From CAWUJT01 sp963922715 (GTDB lineage Bacteria; Pseudomonadota; Alphaproteobacteria; Rhodobacterales; Rhodobacteraceae): 21,770 bases of DNA. Shown here in pieces: positions 8,365 to 16,272 of the stretch. The DNA lies in the NCBI GenBank assembly GCA_963922715.1, contig CAWUJT010000028.1:1-21770 (forward strand), given 5' to 3'. The notes under the pieces were generated by a model. That model was not told the origin of the DNA. It did no database searches and saw only the letters and a list, made by a program, of their open reading frames with translations. Numbering within the stretch: the first letter of the stretch is position 1; each line of letters opens with the position of its first letter. The translations under genes were made by a program, and so were the position numbers.

Positions 8365-8729
8365 AGCACCTCGCAGGTCTTTTGTGTATTTCTATCGCGT
8401 CTACCGCGTTTTGCCAAAGCATTGTGACAGAACAAGCCGACGCGGCGCTGTTGCGTGGACTGGATAGGGTGTCCGGCGAAGTGGTCGATATTGAACTGCC
8501 CACAGGCAGCGCGATTGTCTTTGGCACTCTGCAAGTCATAGTGAACGAGTGTCGGTATCCTCAGGAAAATCCTGCTGGTGATGCTTTTACACACCTGAGG
8601 ATTTATGATTTTCAGAATGAAACACATATCTTTGAGGGTTGGATGATCGCCTCATCCCCCGCGCTGATGGCCTTGGATCATTCACGCTACGATGTATGGG
8701 TTCTGCGCTGCCTCAGCACTTCTGAATGA
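8361..8729 (+). CDS. Secreted DUF2155 protein
   Basis: This 122-residue protein has an N-terminal signal peptide (MKHLAGLLCISIASTAFC, cleavage near residue 18-20) and a DUF2155 body: ALLRGLDRVSGEVVDIELPTG, the conserved ECRYP and the terminal DVWVLRC. Two cysteines (C64 and C117) could form a periplasmic disulfide. Its biochemical role is unknown. It is translationally coupled to mlaD by a 4-base ATGA overlap, which suggests an envelope role but does not prove one. Its 3' end overlaps the opposing aat gene by 43 bases. Confidence 0.88.
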   Translation: MKHLAGLLCISIASTAFCQSIVTEQADAALLRGLDRVSGEVVDIELPTGSAIVFGTLQVIVNECRYPQENPAGDAFTHLRIYDFQNETHIFEGWMIASSPALMALDHSRYDVWVLRCLSTSE

Positions 8730-9331
8730 GGCGGGTTTTCTTCGACCTGGAAGAAATTAGCGCTCTGCGTTAGCGCCTTGCCCAGACGCTCATGGTAGTC
8801 AATGCGTGAAATCTCTATAGCGCCCAAGGATTGAAGATGTGGCGTTATATATTGCGTGTCAAACAGCTGAAAACCGCCCATCCAAAGACGGTGTGTAAGA
8901 TACGCAAGGGCAACTTTAGAAGCGTCCGAGCGTTTTGAAAACATCGACTCCCCGAAAAACGCCGCCCCCATGGCTATGCCGTAGATGCCGCCAACCAATG
9001 TATCTTTCTCCCAGACCTCTAACGAATGACAATGCCCCGCATGATGCAGGGTGGTATAGGCCTGCATGATGTCAGAGTTAATCCAGGTTTCTTTCCGGTC
9101 TGCACAGTGTTCAACAACAGCCCCAAACGCACGGTTGAGTGTAATATCAAACACACCAGAGCGAATGCGCCGCGCCAAAGAGCGGGAGATATGGAAACTG
9201 TCCAAAGGCAATATGCCCCGTCGAAGCGGGTTAAACCATACGATCGTCTTAGAGCCACGGCTTTCCGCCATAGGAAAGACGCCTGCACCATAGGCCCGCA
9301 AAAGCAGTTCTGGCGTCAAAACCGTGGTCAT
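8687..9331 (-). CDS. aat: Leucyl/phenylalanyl-tRNA--protein transferase
   Basis: Cytoplasmic L/F-transferase of the N-end rule pathway: it moves Leu or Phe from aminoacyl-tRNA onto proteins with N-terminal Arg or Lys, marking them for ClpS/ClpAP degradation. Family stretches are LLLRAYGAGVFPMAE, FNPLRRGILPLDSFHISRSL, the central GGIYGIAMGAAFFGESMFS and FQLFDTQYITPHLQSLGA. I chose the ATG at 9331 (214 residues). A TTG 15 bases upstream (9346) would extend it into the stop region of the preceding MFS gene. The short gap to that same-strand gene suggests co-transcription. The tail lies antisense to the end of the DUF2155 gene. Confidence 0.94.
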   Translation of the reverse strand: MTTVLTPELLLRAYGAGVFPMAESRGSKTIVWFNPLRRGILPLDSFHISRSLARRIRSGVFDITLNRAFGAVVEHCADRKETWINSDIMQAYTTLHHAGHCHSLEVWEKDTLVGGIYGIAMGAAFFGESMFSKRSDASKVALAYLTHRLWMGGFQLFDTQYITPHLQSLGAIEISRIDYHERLGKALTQSANFFQVEENPPHSEVLRQRRTHTS

Positions 9332-9338
9332 CTTGATT

Positions 9339-10553
9339 TCAGGCAATTGCTGTTTTTCGTGGTAAACTTAACATCAATACCAACGCGATTGCTGCAGAAA
9401 GTGCAACGCCAATCATCAATGGCACGGGCGTGCCATCGAAAGTAAGGCCAATAGGCACGGCAATAACAACAGCCAACACAGTTGCCAAAGCCGTTGTCGT
9501 GGACGCGGCCATACCCGCAATATGCCCAAGAGGTTGCAGGGCCAACGCATTGAGATTGCCAATGGCAAGTCCTCCAACGGAAAAGACGGAACATTGCCAC
9601 ACCAGAAAGGCCCAAAAGAAAACGTCCACGTTGCCCGCGCTTATGTACCATAAACCAATTCCGCCTACGGAAAGCGCAAGATGGGCCGCCATGGCCCCTG
9701 TGACAATTTTCTGCATGCCAAATACCATGACAAAACGCGCGTTCAAAACGGGGGCCGCTGCCGCAAGCAACGTGACCAACGCCCACCATTGCGGAAAACT
9801 GTCCCCACGCCCAAAGGTGATGTCGTAAATCTGCTGGATGGAGGAAAGCGTTGCAAATATCATCCCAAAAGCGCAGCCGAGGGTCAAAATGGCGACACAT
9901 GTGGTGCGTGTTGTGATGACTTCCCAAAATGCTTCGATAAGGTTTGACCAATTGAGCGGGCGTCGATGGTTATGGGCCAAGGTTTCGGGCTGGCGCAGCC
10001 CAAACCAAACAGCATAAAACAGTGTGAACAGAACAAACGCCGTGAAGATGTGTCGCCACCCAAAGACATTTGCAATACCTTGGCCGATGAAAGGGGCAAT
10101 GGCTGGAACAAGCGTAAAAACCATAATCACGATAGAGACGATTTGGGCCATGTTGCGCCCCACGAATCGATCCCGGATGATGGCCATGACAGCCACTCTT
10201 GGACTAGCCGCGCCAAGTCCTGCGATAAACCGCAAGATCAAAAGCACGTCTAAACGCTCCACCTCGACAGAGGCCGCACTCGCCACACCACACACCAATG
10301 CACCACTTAACACAATCGGGCGTCGTCCAAAGGCATCCAAAAGCGGGCCGGCAAAAAATGTCCCGATGCCCATGCCAAGCACGAAGCTTGTGATTACAAG
10401 CTGAACATGATTTGTCTCATCTGCTGCAAGGTCGATGGCCATATCAGGCAGCGCGGGCAACATGGCGTCGATCAGAAACGCTACGCTTGCGGCCATCATC
10501 GCCATAAGCGTGATGAATTCAACGCGCGCGAGGTGTTTTTGGGGTGTTCTCAT
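9339..10553 (-). CDS. Bcr/CflA-type MFS drug exporter
   Basis: Inner-membrane proton-antiport transporter of the major facilitator superfamily, about 404 residues, with the repeated hydrophobic segments expected of a 12-helix protein. The N-terminal helix (LMAMMAASVAFLIDAMLPAL) has the acidic D-x-x-L-P pattern of the Bcr/CflA subfamily, and motif A reads GPLLDAFGRRPIVL between helices 2 and 3. The ATG at 10553 follows GAGGGC and fits the family's start; a 36-residue upstream extension to 10661 looks non-coding. The substrate cannot be read from sequence. It is divergent from the small gene at 10696 and runs into aat downstream. Confidence 0.88.
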   Translation of the reverse strand: MRTPQKHLARVEFITLMAMMAASVAFLIDAMLPALPDMAIDLAADETNHVQLVITSFVLGMGIGTFFAGPLLDAFGRRPIVLSGALVCGVASAASVEVERLDVLLILRFIAGLGAASPRVAVMAIIRDRFVGRNMAQIVSIVIMVFTLVPAIAPFIGQGIANVFGWRHIFTAFVLFTLFYAVWFGLRQPETLAHNHRRPLNWSNLIEAFWEVITTRTTCVAILTLGCAFGMIFATLSSIQQIYDITFGRGDSFPQWWALVTLLAAAAPVLNARFVMVFGMQKIVTGAMAAHLALSVGGIGLWYISAGNVDVFFWAFLVWQCSVFSVGGLAIGNLNALALQPLGHIAGMAASTTTALATVLAVVIAVPIGLTFDGTPVPLMIGVALSAAIALVLMLSLPRKTAIA

Positions 10554-10695
10554 GCCCTCTTTTTGCAACTTAAAGGTAATTCGTCTAGTAAAATAAATTG
10601 CAAGCGGGGCAGAAAGGCATGACGACCCAGATGAGTGTGTCATGGCTTGTCTGTCGTTCACAAAGCTTGACAGTCCTCAAGACCAAGATCAAGCA

Positions 10696-11031
10696 ATGTC
10701 CATGACGGAAAAGCGCCCGAAAAGAGAGCAACAGATCTTCACGCTTCTTGTCGAAGTCGGCAGAACCGCTGGAGATGATCTGCCAAAAGATGCAACTGGG
10801 GCGGCTTTGATGGTGTACTCCTGCGGTGTTGATGAGGCTGAAGCTGTGCGTGAAACGGTGGCTGTGTTGAAAGTTGCAGGCCTTTCCCCGTTGGCGGTCA
10901 CAAGCTACGGCACTCTGGAGGAGCGTCTGGCCGAGGGGCACGATATCTCGCCCGAAGACAGCGCAATGATGCAGCGGGCCAAAACGGAAAATGCTGTCAT
11001 TGTGGCACAAACCACCGCGTTTTTTGAATGA
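10696..11031 (+). CDS. Conserved small protein of unknown function
   Basis: A soluble, acidic protein of 111 residues with no signal peptide or membrane segment. It is helical-looking: REQQIFTLLVEVGR, then GAALMVYSCGVDEAEAVRET, ending in VIVAQTTAFFE. I recall similar hypothetical proteins in Rhodobacteraceae but cannot name a family or function. In-frame starts exist at 10642, 10696 and 10702. I chose 10696 because the first 18 codons from 10642 look like non-coding sequence. It faces the MFS gene head to head and converges with the amidohydrolase gene 20 bases downstream. Confidence 0.6.
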   Translation: MSMTEKRPKREQQIFTLLVEVGRTAGDDLPKDATGAALMVYSCGVDEAEAVRETVAVLKVAGLSPLAVTSYGTLEERLAEGHDISPEDSAMMQRAKTENAVIVAQTTAFFE

Positions 11032-11050
11032 AGCGCAGGGTGTGGCTGCC

Positions 11051-11911
11051 CTATTCTGCTGCGAAAGGTATTTTCCTCAAACCGTTGAAATTACTGATTT
11101 GGGCCACAACGCGCTGCATAATCTTGCGCATTTTGGTGAAATTTCCAGAAGGTGCGATCTGGATCTCATCCAAATACAAGGCGCGATCAATCTCGATTTG
11201 CAGCACATGCTGGCCTGATCTCGGTTTGCCGTATTTTTGGGCGATATAGGCTCCGGGAAATGGTGCATTGCGCGCTACTCTGAACCCTTCCGCCTCGAAT
11301 ATATTTTGCACACTGTCGATAACCCAAGGTGCGCAAGACGTCCCAAAACGATCCCCTAAAACGATATGTGGGCGATGGGGCCGCCGCGCCCGCGGTGCCA
11401 TGATGGCTTCATGGGGCATTGAATGCACATCAATCAGGATCGCTTCATCACACCTGGCGCGCGTTGCATTCAAAAGATCTTCAAGGGCGCGGTGGTACGG
11501 ATACCAAACTTGGGTTAATCTTTCTTGTGCCTCGGTCTGGCTAATTTTGCCACAGTATATGGCACGCCCGTTTGACACCACACGCGGGATAACCCCAAGA
11601 CCAGACGCCACACGCGGTGAAGTCGTTGCTGACGCGCAGCCTTCGATCACAGCCGGGTCGAGCTCGTCTGCTGCGCGGTTCAAATCAACAAAAGCTCTGG
11701 GCGTTTGAGCAATCAAAAGCGGTGCACCGTGCTCGGGCGCTGTTTCCAGCAAAAGATCGACATAGGCATCCTCCGATGACCGGATAGACTTTTCGTCAAG
11801 GACGCTCTGCTCTAAAAAACGAGGGGGGTATTCCCGCCCAGAATGGGGCGAGGCAAAAACCACGGCTGAGCGGAGGTGCCCTGGCATCATAATACGGTAC
11901 GGTGTCGTCAT
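11051..11911 (-). CDS. N-formylglutamate amidohydrolase-family protein
   Basis: PF05013-family hydrolase. The classic member removes formate from N-formyl-L-glutamate in histidine degradation. Visible family motifs are SPHSGREYP near the N-terminus (metal-binding His), FVDLNRAADELDP, ILIDVHSMPHE in the centre and the C-terminal EIDRALYLDE. No hut genes are adjacent, so a role in histidine use is not supported by context; another amide may be the substrate. I chose the ATG at 11911 (286 residues). A TTG at 11920 is in frame, but neither has a strong Shine-Dalgarno. Confidence 0.88.
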   Translation of the reverse strand: MTTPYRIMMPGHLRSAVVFASPHSGREYPPRFLEQSVLDEKSIRSSEDAYVDLLLETAPEHGAPLLIAQTPRAFVDLNRAADELDPAVIEGCASATTSPRVASGLGVIPRVVSNGRAIYCGKISQTEAQERLTQVWYPYHRALEDLLNATRARCDEAILIDVHSMPHEAIMAPRARRPHRPHIVLGDRFGTSCAPWVIDSVQNIFEAEGFRVARNAPFPGAYIAQKYGKPRSGQHVLQIEIDRALYLDEIQIAPSGNFTKMRKIMQRVVAQISNFNGLRKIPFAAE

Positions 11912-11952
11912 AGATACCAATATAGCTTTGAATCCATAAATGCCAAAACCTC

Positions 11953-11981
11953 TTGCATGAATGTGCGGGGCATTCTATAGA
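11953..11981 (+). promoter_or_regulatory. Candidate sigma-70 promoter for tRNA-Val
   Basis: TTGCAT (11953-11958) and TATAGA (11976-11981) are separated by exactly 17 bases, and the -10 begins CTATAG as in alphaproteobacterial housekeeping promoters. This would start transcription near 11988, about 39 bases before the mature tRNA. The -35 match is only fair. Confidence 0.45.
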
Positions 11982-12026
11982 AGGCTCCATTCGATGAATA
12001 GGCGCGGGGTCCGCGGCATTCGTTAT

Positions 12027-12101
12027 GGGCGATTAGCTCAGCGGTAGAGCACTTCGTTGACATCGAAGGGGTCACTGGTTCGATCCCAGTATCGCCCACC
12101 A
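12027..12101 (+). tRNA. tRNA-Val (GAC anticodon)
   Basis: A full cloverleaf can be drawn. The acceptor stem GGGCGAT pairs with ATCGCCC (12091-12097), the D arm is AGCTCAGCGGTAGAGC, and the anticodon stem CTTCG/CGAAG holds the loop TTGACAT, giving anticodon GAC (valine). The T arm contains GGTTCGATCC. A discriminator A (12098) is followed by an encoded CCA (12099-12101). It probably shares a transcript with the L36 gene, which starts 59 bases after it. Confidence 0.97.
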
Positions 12102-12160
12102 TGAAACGCTCTGAAAAGGGCCCCATCAACCGCGCCAACGGCGTGAAAGAGGACAAGACG

Positions 12161-12286
12161 ATGAAGGTTAAAAATTCGCTTCGTTCGCTTAAAAGCCGCC
12201 ACCGGGATTGCCGGGTGGTCCGCCGTAAAGGCCGGGTTTATGTCATCAACAAAACCCAACGCCGCTTCAAAGCGCGACAAGGCTAA
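12161..12286 (+). CDS. ykgO: 50S ribosomal protein L36, zinc-free type
   Basis: A 41-residue, strongly basic protein (MKVKNSLRSLKSRHRDC, then VYVINKTQRRFKARQG) of the bL36 family. Of the Cys/His zinc ligands found in standard L36 only one cysteine remains (RDC), so this is the C-minus form usual in alphaproteobacteria. An AGAGGA Shine-Dalgarno 7 bases before the ATG at 12161 decides the start. A longer frame beginning at 12101 overlaps the tRNA 3' end and is not used. It is convergent with pyrG after 6 bases. Confidence 0.95.
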   Translation: MKVKNSLRSLKSRHRDCRVVRRKGRVYVINKTQRRFKARQG

Positions 12287-12292
12287 GGCGCG

Positions 12293-13936
12293 TTAAAGCA
12301 GTAGACTGGTATCTTTGGCGGCCCGCACAAAATCCGCAAAGAGGGGATGTGGGTCAAACGGTTTGGATTTCAACTCTGGATGAAACTGAACGCCAACAAA
12401 CCATGGGTGATCTTTATGCTCTATGATTTCGGGCAAGCGTCCATCGGGACTCATACCAACGAAATTTAGGCCGCAGGCTTCCAGTTTTTCCCGGTAAGCC
12501 AAGTCCACTTCATAGCGGTGGCGGTGGCGCTCTTCAATGGTGGTTGAGTTATAGACTTTTGCGGCAATTGAGCCCTTGGTAAGCATGGCTGTATAGGCCC
12601 CCAGTCGCATTGTCCCGCCTTTATCGTCTTCAATCTTTCGCTCGATCTTGTGATTGCCCTGCACCCATTCTTTCAGATGATAAACCACGGGTGTGAAACG
12701 TTTTTCGCCCATCTCATAGTCAAATTCTTCCGATCCGGCATCATTCAGATGCGCAAGATTACGGGCCGCCTCAATAACGGCCATCTGCATACCCAAACAT
12801 ATCCCTAAATAGGGCAGCTTGCGGGTGCGGGCGAATTCTGCGGCTTTGATTTTACCTTCTGTGCCGCGTTCGCCGAACCCCCCTGGAACCAAGATTGCCT
12901 GGAAGTTTTGCAAATGCGGGGTTGGATCTGTACCTTCAAAAATTTCCGCATCGATCCATTCTGCATTGACGCGTACCCGATTGGCGATACCGCCATGAAT
13001 AAGCGCCTCTGCAATCGATTTATAGGCATCCTCAAGTTGGGTATATTTGCCCACAATGGCCACCCGCACTTCACCATCCACATTCTGAATCCGGTCAACA
13101 ACATCCTCCCATCGGCTGAGGTCAGGCTTAGGGGCGGGGTTGATGGAAAAGGCGTCTAGCACAGCTTGGTCCAGCCCTTCTCGGTGATAGGCCAGGGGCG
13201 CTTCGTAAATCGAGGCAAGATCTTGCGCCGCAATGACGCTTTCGCGGCGGACATTGCAAAACAGTGCCAGCTTGTCGCGTTCTTTCTGGGGGATTGGTCC
13301 CTCAGAGCGGCACACCAGAATGTCGGGTGCCAAGCCAATAGAACGGAGTTCTTTGACAGAATGTTGGGTGGGCTTTGTTTTCAACTCACCACTGGCTTTG
13401 ATAAAGGGCAAAAGCGTCAAATGCATGAAAATACATTGGCCACGGGGCTTTTCCTGTGCGAACTGGCGAATGGCCTCAAAAAAGGGAAGGCCTTCGATAT
13501 CGCCCACGGTGCCGCCAATTTCACACAGCATGAAATCGACTTCATCTTCTCCGATCGAGATAAAGTCTTTGATTTCATTTGTCACATGGGGGATCACTTG
13601 GATTGTTTTGCCCAAGTAATCGCCCCGGCGTTCTTTTTCCAGGACGTTTGAATAGATGCGGCCGGAACTGATCGAATCGGTATGTCGCGCTGCAACACCC
13701 GTGAAGCGTTCATAATGGCCAAGATCCAGATCTGTCTCGGCCCCGTCATCGGTGACAAACACTTCCCCATGTTCAAAGGGGCTCATGGTGCCGGGGTCGA
13801 CGTTGAGATAAGGATCAAGCTTGCGCAACCGCACCGAAAAGCCACGGGCTTGCAACAAGGCACCCAAAGCGGCAGAGGCCAGGCCTTTGCCCAAGGACGA
13901 AACAACACCACCTGTTATGAAAATAAACCGTGCCAC
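12293..13936 (-). CDS. pyrG: CTP synthase
   Basis: Glutamine-dependent amination of UTP to CTP, the last step of pyrimidine nucleotide synthesis. The N-terminal ATP-binding synthetase domain begins RFIFITGGVVSSLGKGL. The C-terminal class I glutamine amidotransferase has LGICLGMQ with nucleophile C380 (E. coli C379), and its His-Glu pair falls in GVQFHPELKSKP. The start is GTG at 13936 (547 residues, beside 545 in E. coli), because the family's conserved start falls there; a 27-residue upstream extension has no family match. It is probably the third gene of the secG operon, 138 bases after the ArnT-like gene, with inverted repeats over its start. Confidence 0.97.
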   Translation of the reverse strand: MARFIFITGGVVSSLGKGLASAALGALLQARGFSVRLRKLDPYLNVDPGTMSPFEHGEVFVTDDGAETDLDLGHYERFTGVAARHTDSISSGRIYSNVLEKERRGDYLGKTIQVIPHVTNEIKDFISIGEDEVDFMLCEIGGTVGDIEGLPFFEAIRQFAQEKPRGQCIFMHLTLLPFIKASGELKTKPTQHSVKELRSIGLAPDILVCRSEGPIPQKERDKLALFCNVRRESVIAAQDLASIYEAPLAYHREGLDQAVLDAFSINPAPKPDLSRWEDVVDRIQNVDGEVRVAIVGKYTQLEDAYKSIAEALIHGGIANRVRVNAEWIDAEIFEGTDPTPHLQNFQAILVPGGFGERGTEGKIKAAEFARTRKLPYLGICLGMQMAVIEAARNLAHLNDAGSEEFDYEMGEKRFTPVVYHLKEWVQGNHKIERKIEDDKGGTMRLGAYTAMLTKGSIAAKVYNSTTIEERHRHRYEVDLAYREKLEACGLNFVGMSPDGRLPEIIEHKDHPWFVGVQFHPELKSKPFDPHPLFADFVRAAKDTSLLL

Positions 13937-13960
13937 TGGCAAAAACCCCCGTGTTTTTGG
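13931..13960 (-). promoter_or_regulatory. Overlapping inverted repeats over the pyrG ribosome binding site and GTG start
   Basis: Just upstream of the start, the minus strand carries CAAAAAC-ACGGGG-GTTTTTG, a 7-bp stem whose loop holds the G-rich ribosome-binding region. Immediately after it, TGCCA-G-TGGCA is a perfect inverted repeat containing the GTG codon. Both hairpins cannot easily form at the same time as ribosome loading. A translational control role is inferred only. Confidence 0.4.
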
Positions 13961-14074
13961 CAGACAAACATCTACCCACGGGATTTTATGATAACACCAA
14001 ATCATAGGTATAAGCAAGGGCCAGAACGCAATATCCTGTGTGCGTTATTGGATGTGCCCCCCCGCACAAAACAG

Positions 14075-15778
14075 TTACGGGACAACACAAGGGGCTAAAA
14101 TGGGATCATCTTGCTTTTTATATAAACCAAACCTGAGCCGCTCAGAGCCATCATTATAGTTTATCCCCGTCACTTCCCCGATCTGTTGTAAATTGCCGGT
14201 CTCAGTATCTGGCAATGCTTCGACAAACGCTACAGGTAAAACCGCGCGGGTGCCTTGTTGTGGCATAAGGATATAATCCAGTGCAGCTTCCGGGGCTGTG
14301 AAAGAGGTTGCCTTATCCGCATAAAAGGCCAAACTCACCTCTTGATATCCGGCAATAACAAGGGGCGCGGGCGCACAACGGTCAAAACTTGCGTCCAAAC
14401 GGGCAAGCTGCGGGCTCAAATGAAGGGTACGCACATAGGGCAATGTAACCCCGAGCAATGTCGGCAAAAGAATGAAAGCAGCACCGATGCTTCTATAAAC
14501 GGCTTTTTGCTTTTGTCCTAAAATGATTGCTTGGATACCGTGCACAATCGTCAGGCCACCCAAAAGACCAAGGATCAATGGCGCCAGCATAATACGGTCC
14601 AGCCAAATCGGCAGTGCAACAATAACGGCAATGATCACCGCGCCACCGACAAAAAACACGAATGCTGCAAAGATGTTGAGAACCCTCCATTGCATCTTGG
14701 TTTCGGAAAAAACCCACAGTCCGATGAGTGCCCCCAAAGCGGGCAGAATGGGCATGATATAATGTGGTAGCTTTGTTGTCATCACTGCGAAAACCGCCCA
14801 CGTGGGCACGACCCAACTAATAATGACCCGTAGGGCCGGGGTTTGCCAATTTCGAACCGCTAAGGGGAGCGCCAAAAACACAAACGCCATCCACGGCCAA
14901 AAGGTGATCCACATCGTCATCAGGTAAAACCCAGGCGGGCCATCGTGTCCTTCGCTGGCGTTATTGACTTTGCCTAAGAGATCGCGGCCCAAGGCCTCTG
15001 CATAAAAGGCCCAATCCGTCGCAAATCCTATGGCAAGATACCAAGGTGCCGTCAGGATAAACATCACAGCGAACCCTCTGAGCAGCCTGAGCGCGGTGAG
15101 AAGTCGCAGGGATCGATCCCAAATCGTGAGTGTTAACACCGTGCCAGCGGCCACAAGCCAGATGATGGGGCCTTTGATCAATGTGCCCAAGGCCAGGCCA
15201 ACCCAAAACATCCAAACGAACCAAGGTGTCTTTTGTACCTCTTGATGTAAATAGACCCGAATAAGGCTGCCTTGCGCCAAAACGATACTGGCCAGCAAAG
15301 CGGCATCTGTCTTGGCAATATGACCTTCAATCGCGGTTAGGGTCGATGTTGCAACGACAATCCCCGAAAACGCCGCTGGCCCGCGGCCAATTAGGGGCAA
15401 AAACGCCCAAAACGACAATAAGGCCGCGGCTATAATGCCAAGAAGGGAGGGCAGCCTATATACCCACACCGGCGCATCTGCGCCCCAGCCGGATAGGTGG
15501 ACCACTCCAGTTTGAAGCCAATATATGCCGATGGGTTTTTTCCAGCGGGGCTGATCCAACAGGCGTGGCTCGATGTAGTTGCCACTTTCAACCATCTGCT
15601 TTGAGGCTTGGACAAACCGCGCCTCATCACGTTCTGTCAGGGGTAAAGAGGCCTGCCCTGGCAAAAGCATAACCAAAGCCAACAATACGATTGCAACACA
15701 CGCTATGGGTGTAGAGGCCTCGACGTTCTCAAACAGTTTCACACTTCGTCGTTCGAGAGCGTCGAGAAAACGCCGCAT
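14075..15778 (-). CDS. ArnT/PMT-family lipid-dependent glycosyltransferase (GT83-like)
   Basis: A polytopic inner-membrane protein of 567 residues. After the first membrane helix (~24-42) comes TERDEARFVQASKQM, the periplasmic loop motif of ArnT/PMT enzymes with the catalytic Asp-Glu pair (D51, E52). RWKKPIGIYWLQ, GHIAKTDAAL, LGTLIKGP and KLPHYIMPILPALG are also typical of the family. About a dozen hydrophobic segments follow, with a soluble C-terminal part. Such enzymes move a sugar from an undecaprenyl-phosphate carrier onto lipid A or another periplasmic acceptor. The exact sugar is unknown and no arn genes are present. It starts 8 bases after secG, so the two are almost surely co-transcribed. 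Confidence 0.88.
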   Translation of the reverse strand: MRRFLDALERRSVKLFENVEASTPIACVAIVLLALVMLLPGQASLPLTERDEARFVQASKQMVESGNYIEPRLLDQPRWKKPIGIYWLQTGVVHLSGWGADAPVWVYRLPSLLGIIAAALLSFWAFLPLIGRGPAAFSGIVVATSTLTAIEGHIAKTDAALLASIVLAQGSLIRVYLHQEVQKTPWFVWMFWVGLALGTLIKGPIIWLVAAGTVLTLTIWDRSLRLLTALRLLRGFAVMFILTAPWYLAIGFATDWAFYAEALGRDLLGKVNNASEGHDGPPGFYLMTMWITFWPWMAFVFLALPLAVRNWQTPALRVIISWVVPTWAVFAVMTTKLPHYIMPILPALGALIGLWVFSETKMQWRVLNIFAAFVFFVGGAVIIAVIVALPIWLDRIMLAPLILGLLGGLTIVHGIQAIILGQKQKAVYRSIGAAFILLPTLLGVTLPYVRTLHLSPQLARLDASFDRCAPAPLVIAGYQEVSLAFYADKATSFTAPEAALDYILMPQQGTRAVLPVAFVEALPDTETGNLQQIGEVTGINYNDGSERLRFGLYKKQDDPILAPCVVP

Positions 15779-15786
15779 AAGTCTGG

Positions 15787-16152
15787 TCAGTCTACAGCCG
15801 GGGGTAAAAGCGGTGTATTCGCAGACGGTGTCGTTTGCGACCCATCCAAAACGGGCGGGAGCAACACATCCAAATCAGGAGGCTGTACGGTCTGCGTTTC
15901 TTCCACTGTGCCGTCCACCACAGAAAACGCGTCAGAGTTTTGCGTCGCTAGAACAGTCAAAGCGATGGATGTGCTAAAGAATGCAGCTGCAAAAACCCAC
16001 GTCAGTTTGCCCAACGCTGTCATTGCCGGGCGTCCGGTGGCCGCCCCACCACCGCCCATGCCAAGGCCGCCGCCCTCGGAACGCTGCAACAAAACAAGGC
16101 CAATCATGCATAAGGCCAGGATCAAATGGATGATAAGTATGACGTTTTCCAT
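15787..16152 (-). CDS. secG: Protein translocase subunit SecG
   Basis: Small inner-membrane subunit of the SecYEG channel. The two membrane helices (~2-22 and ~50-70) are joined by the diagnostic glycine-rich loop QRSEGGGLGMGGGG. The C-terminal tail is long, Pro/Thr-rich and acidic, as often in alphaproteobacteria, giving 121 residues. It is probably first in an operon with the ArnT-like gene and pyrG; its promoter must lie in the 160-base gap shared with purA. No strong Shine-Dalgarno precedes its ATG. Confidence 0.95.
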   Translation of the reverse strand: MENVILIIHLILALCMIGLVLLQRSEGGGLGMGGGGAATGRPAMTALGKLTWVFAAAFFSTSIALTVLATQNSDAFSVVDGTVEETQTVQPPDLDVLLPPVLDGSQTTPSANTPLLPPAVD

Positions 16153-16256
16153 GACACTCGTGATTTTCTATCGTGTATCATTACCTAAAGCTGGAGCCTG
16201 ACAACTGCAAGGCAAATCGTTTTGATCAAAGCTAACTTTCCACAACGAAACTATTT

Positions 16257-16272
16257 TTCTTTCACGAAAGAA
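16257..16272. promoter_or_regulatory. Perfect palindrome in the purA/secG divergent promoter region
   Basis: TTCTTTC-AC-GAAAGAA is a perfect inverted repeat (7-bp arms, 2-base centre) 41 bases before the purA start. A related half-site pair, TTTC-6-GAAA, lies 10 bases upstream at 16237-16250. The arrangement suggests an operator for a dimeric regulator placed over the purA promoter. The regulator is unknown. Confidence 0.45.

Noticed and set aside
9328..9951. A 207-codon second frame over the MFS gene
   Set aside because: It is rich in Trp, Cys, His and Arg as shadow frames are, and the MFS frame has clear membrane segments and motif A.
11911..11920. TTG start for the amidohydrolase at 11920
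   Set aside because: It adds only three residues and has no better ribosome binding site than the ATG at 11911.
12003..12015. CGCGG-GGT-CCGCG inverted repeat before tRNA-Val as a terminator
   Set aside because: The stem is only 5 bp, there is no T-run, and it falls inside the expected tRNA leader.
12101..12160. N-terminal extension of L36 from an ATG at 12101
   Set aside because: That ATG uses the last base of the tRNA CCA, the extension has no family match, and the ATG at 12161 has a proper Shine-Dalgarno and the exact family start.
13937..14017. 27-residue N-terminal extension of CTP synthase
   Set aside because: The family begins at RFIFITGGVVSS; the extension crosses the inverted-repeat leader and looks non-coding.
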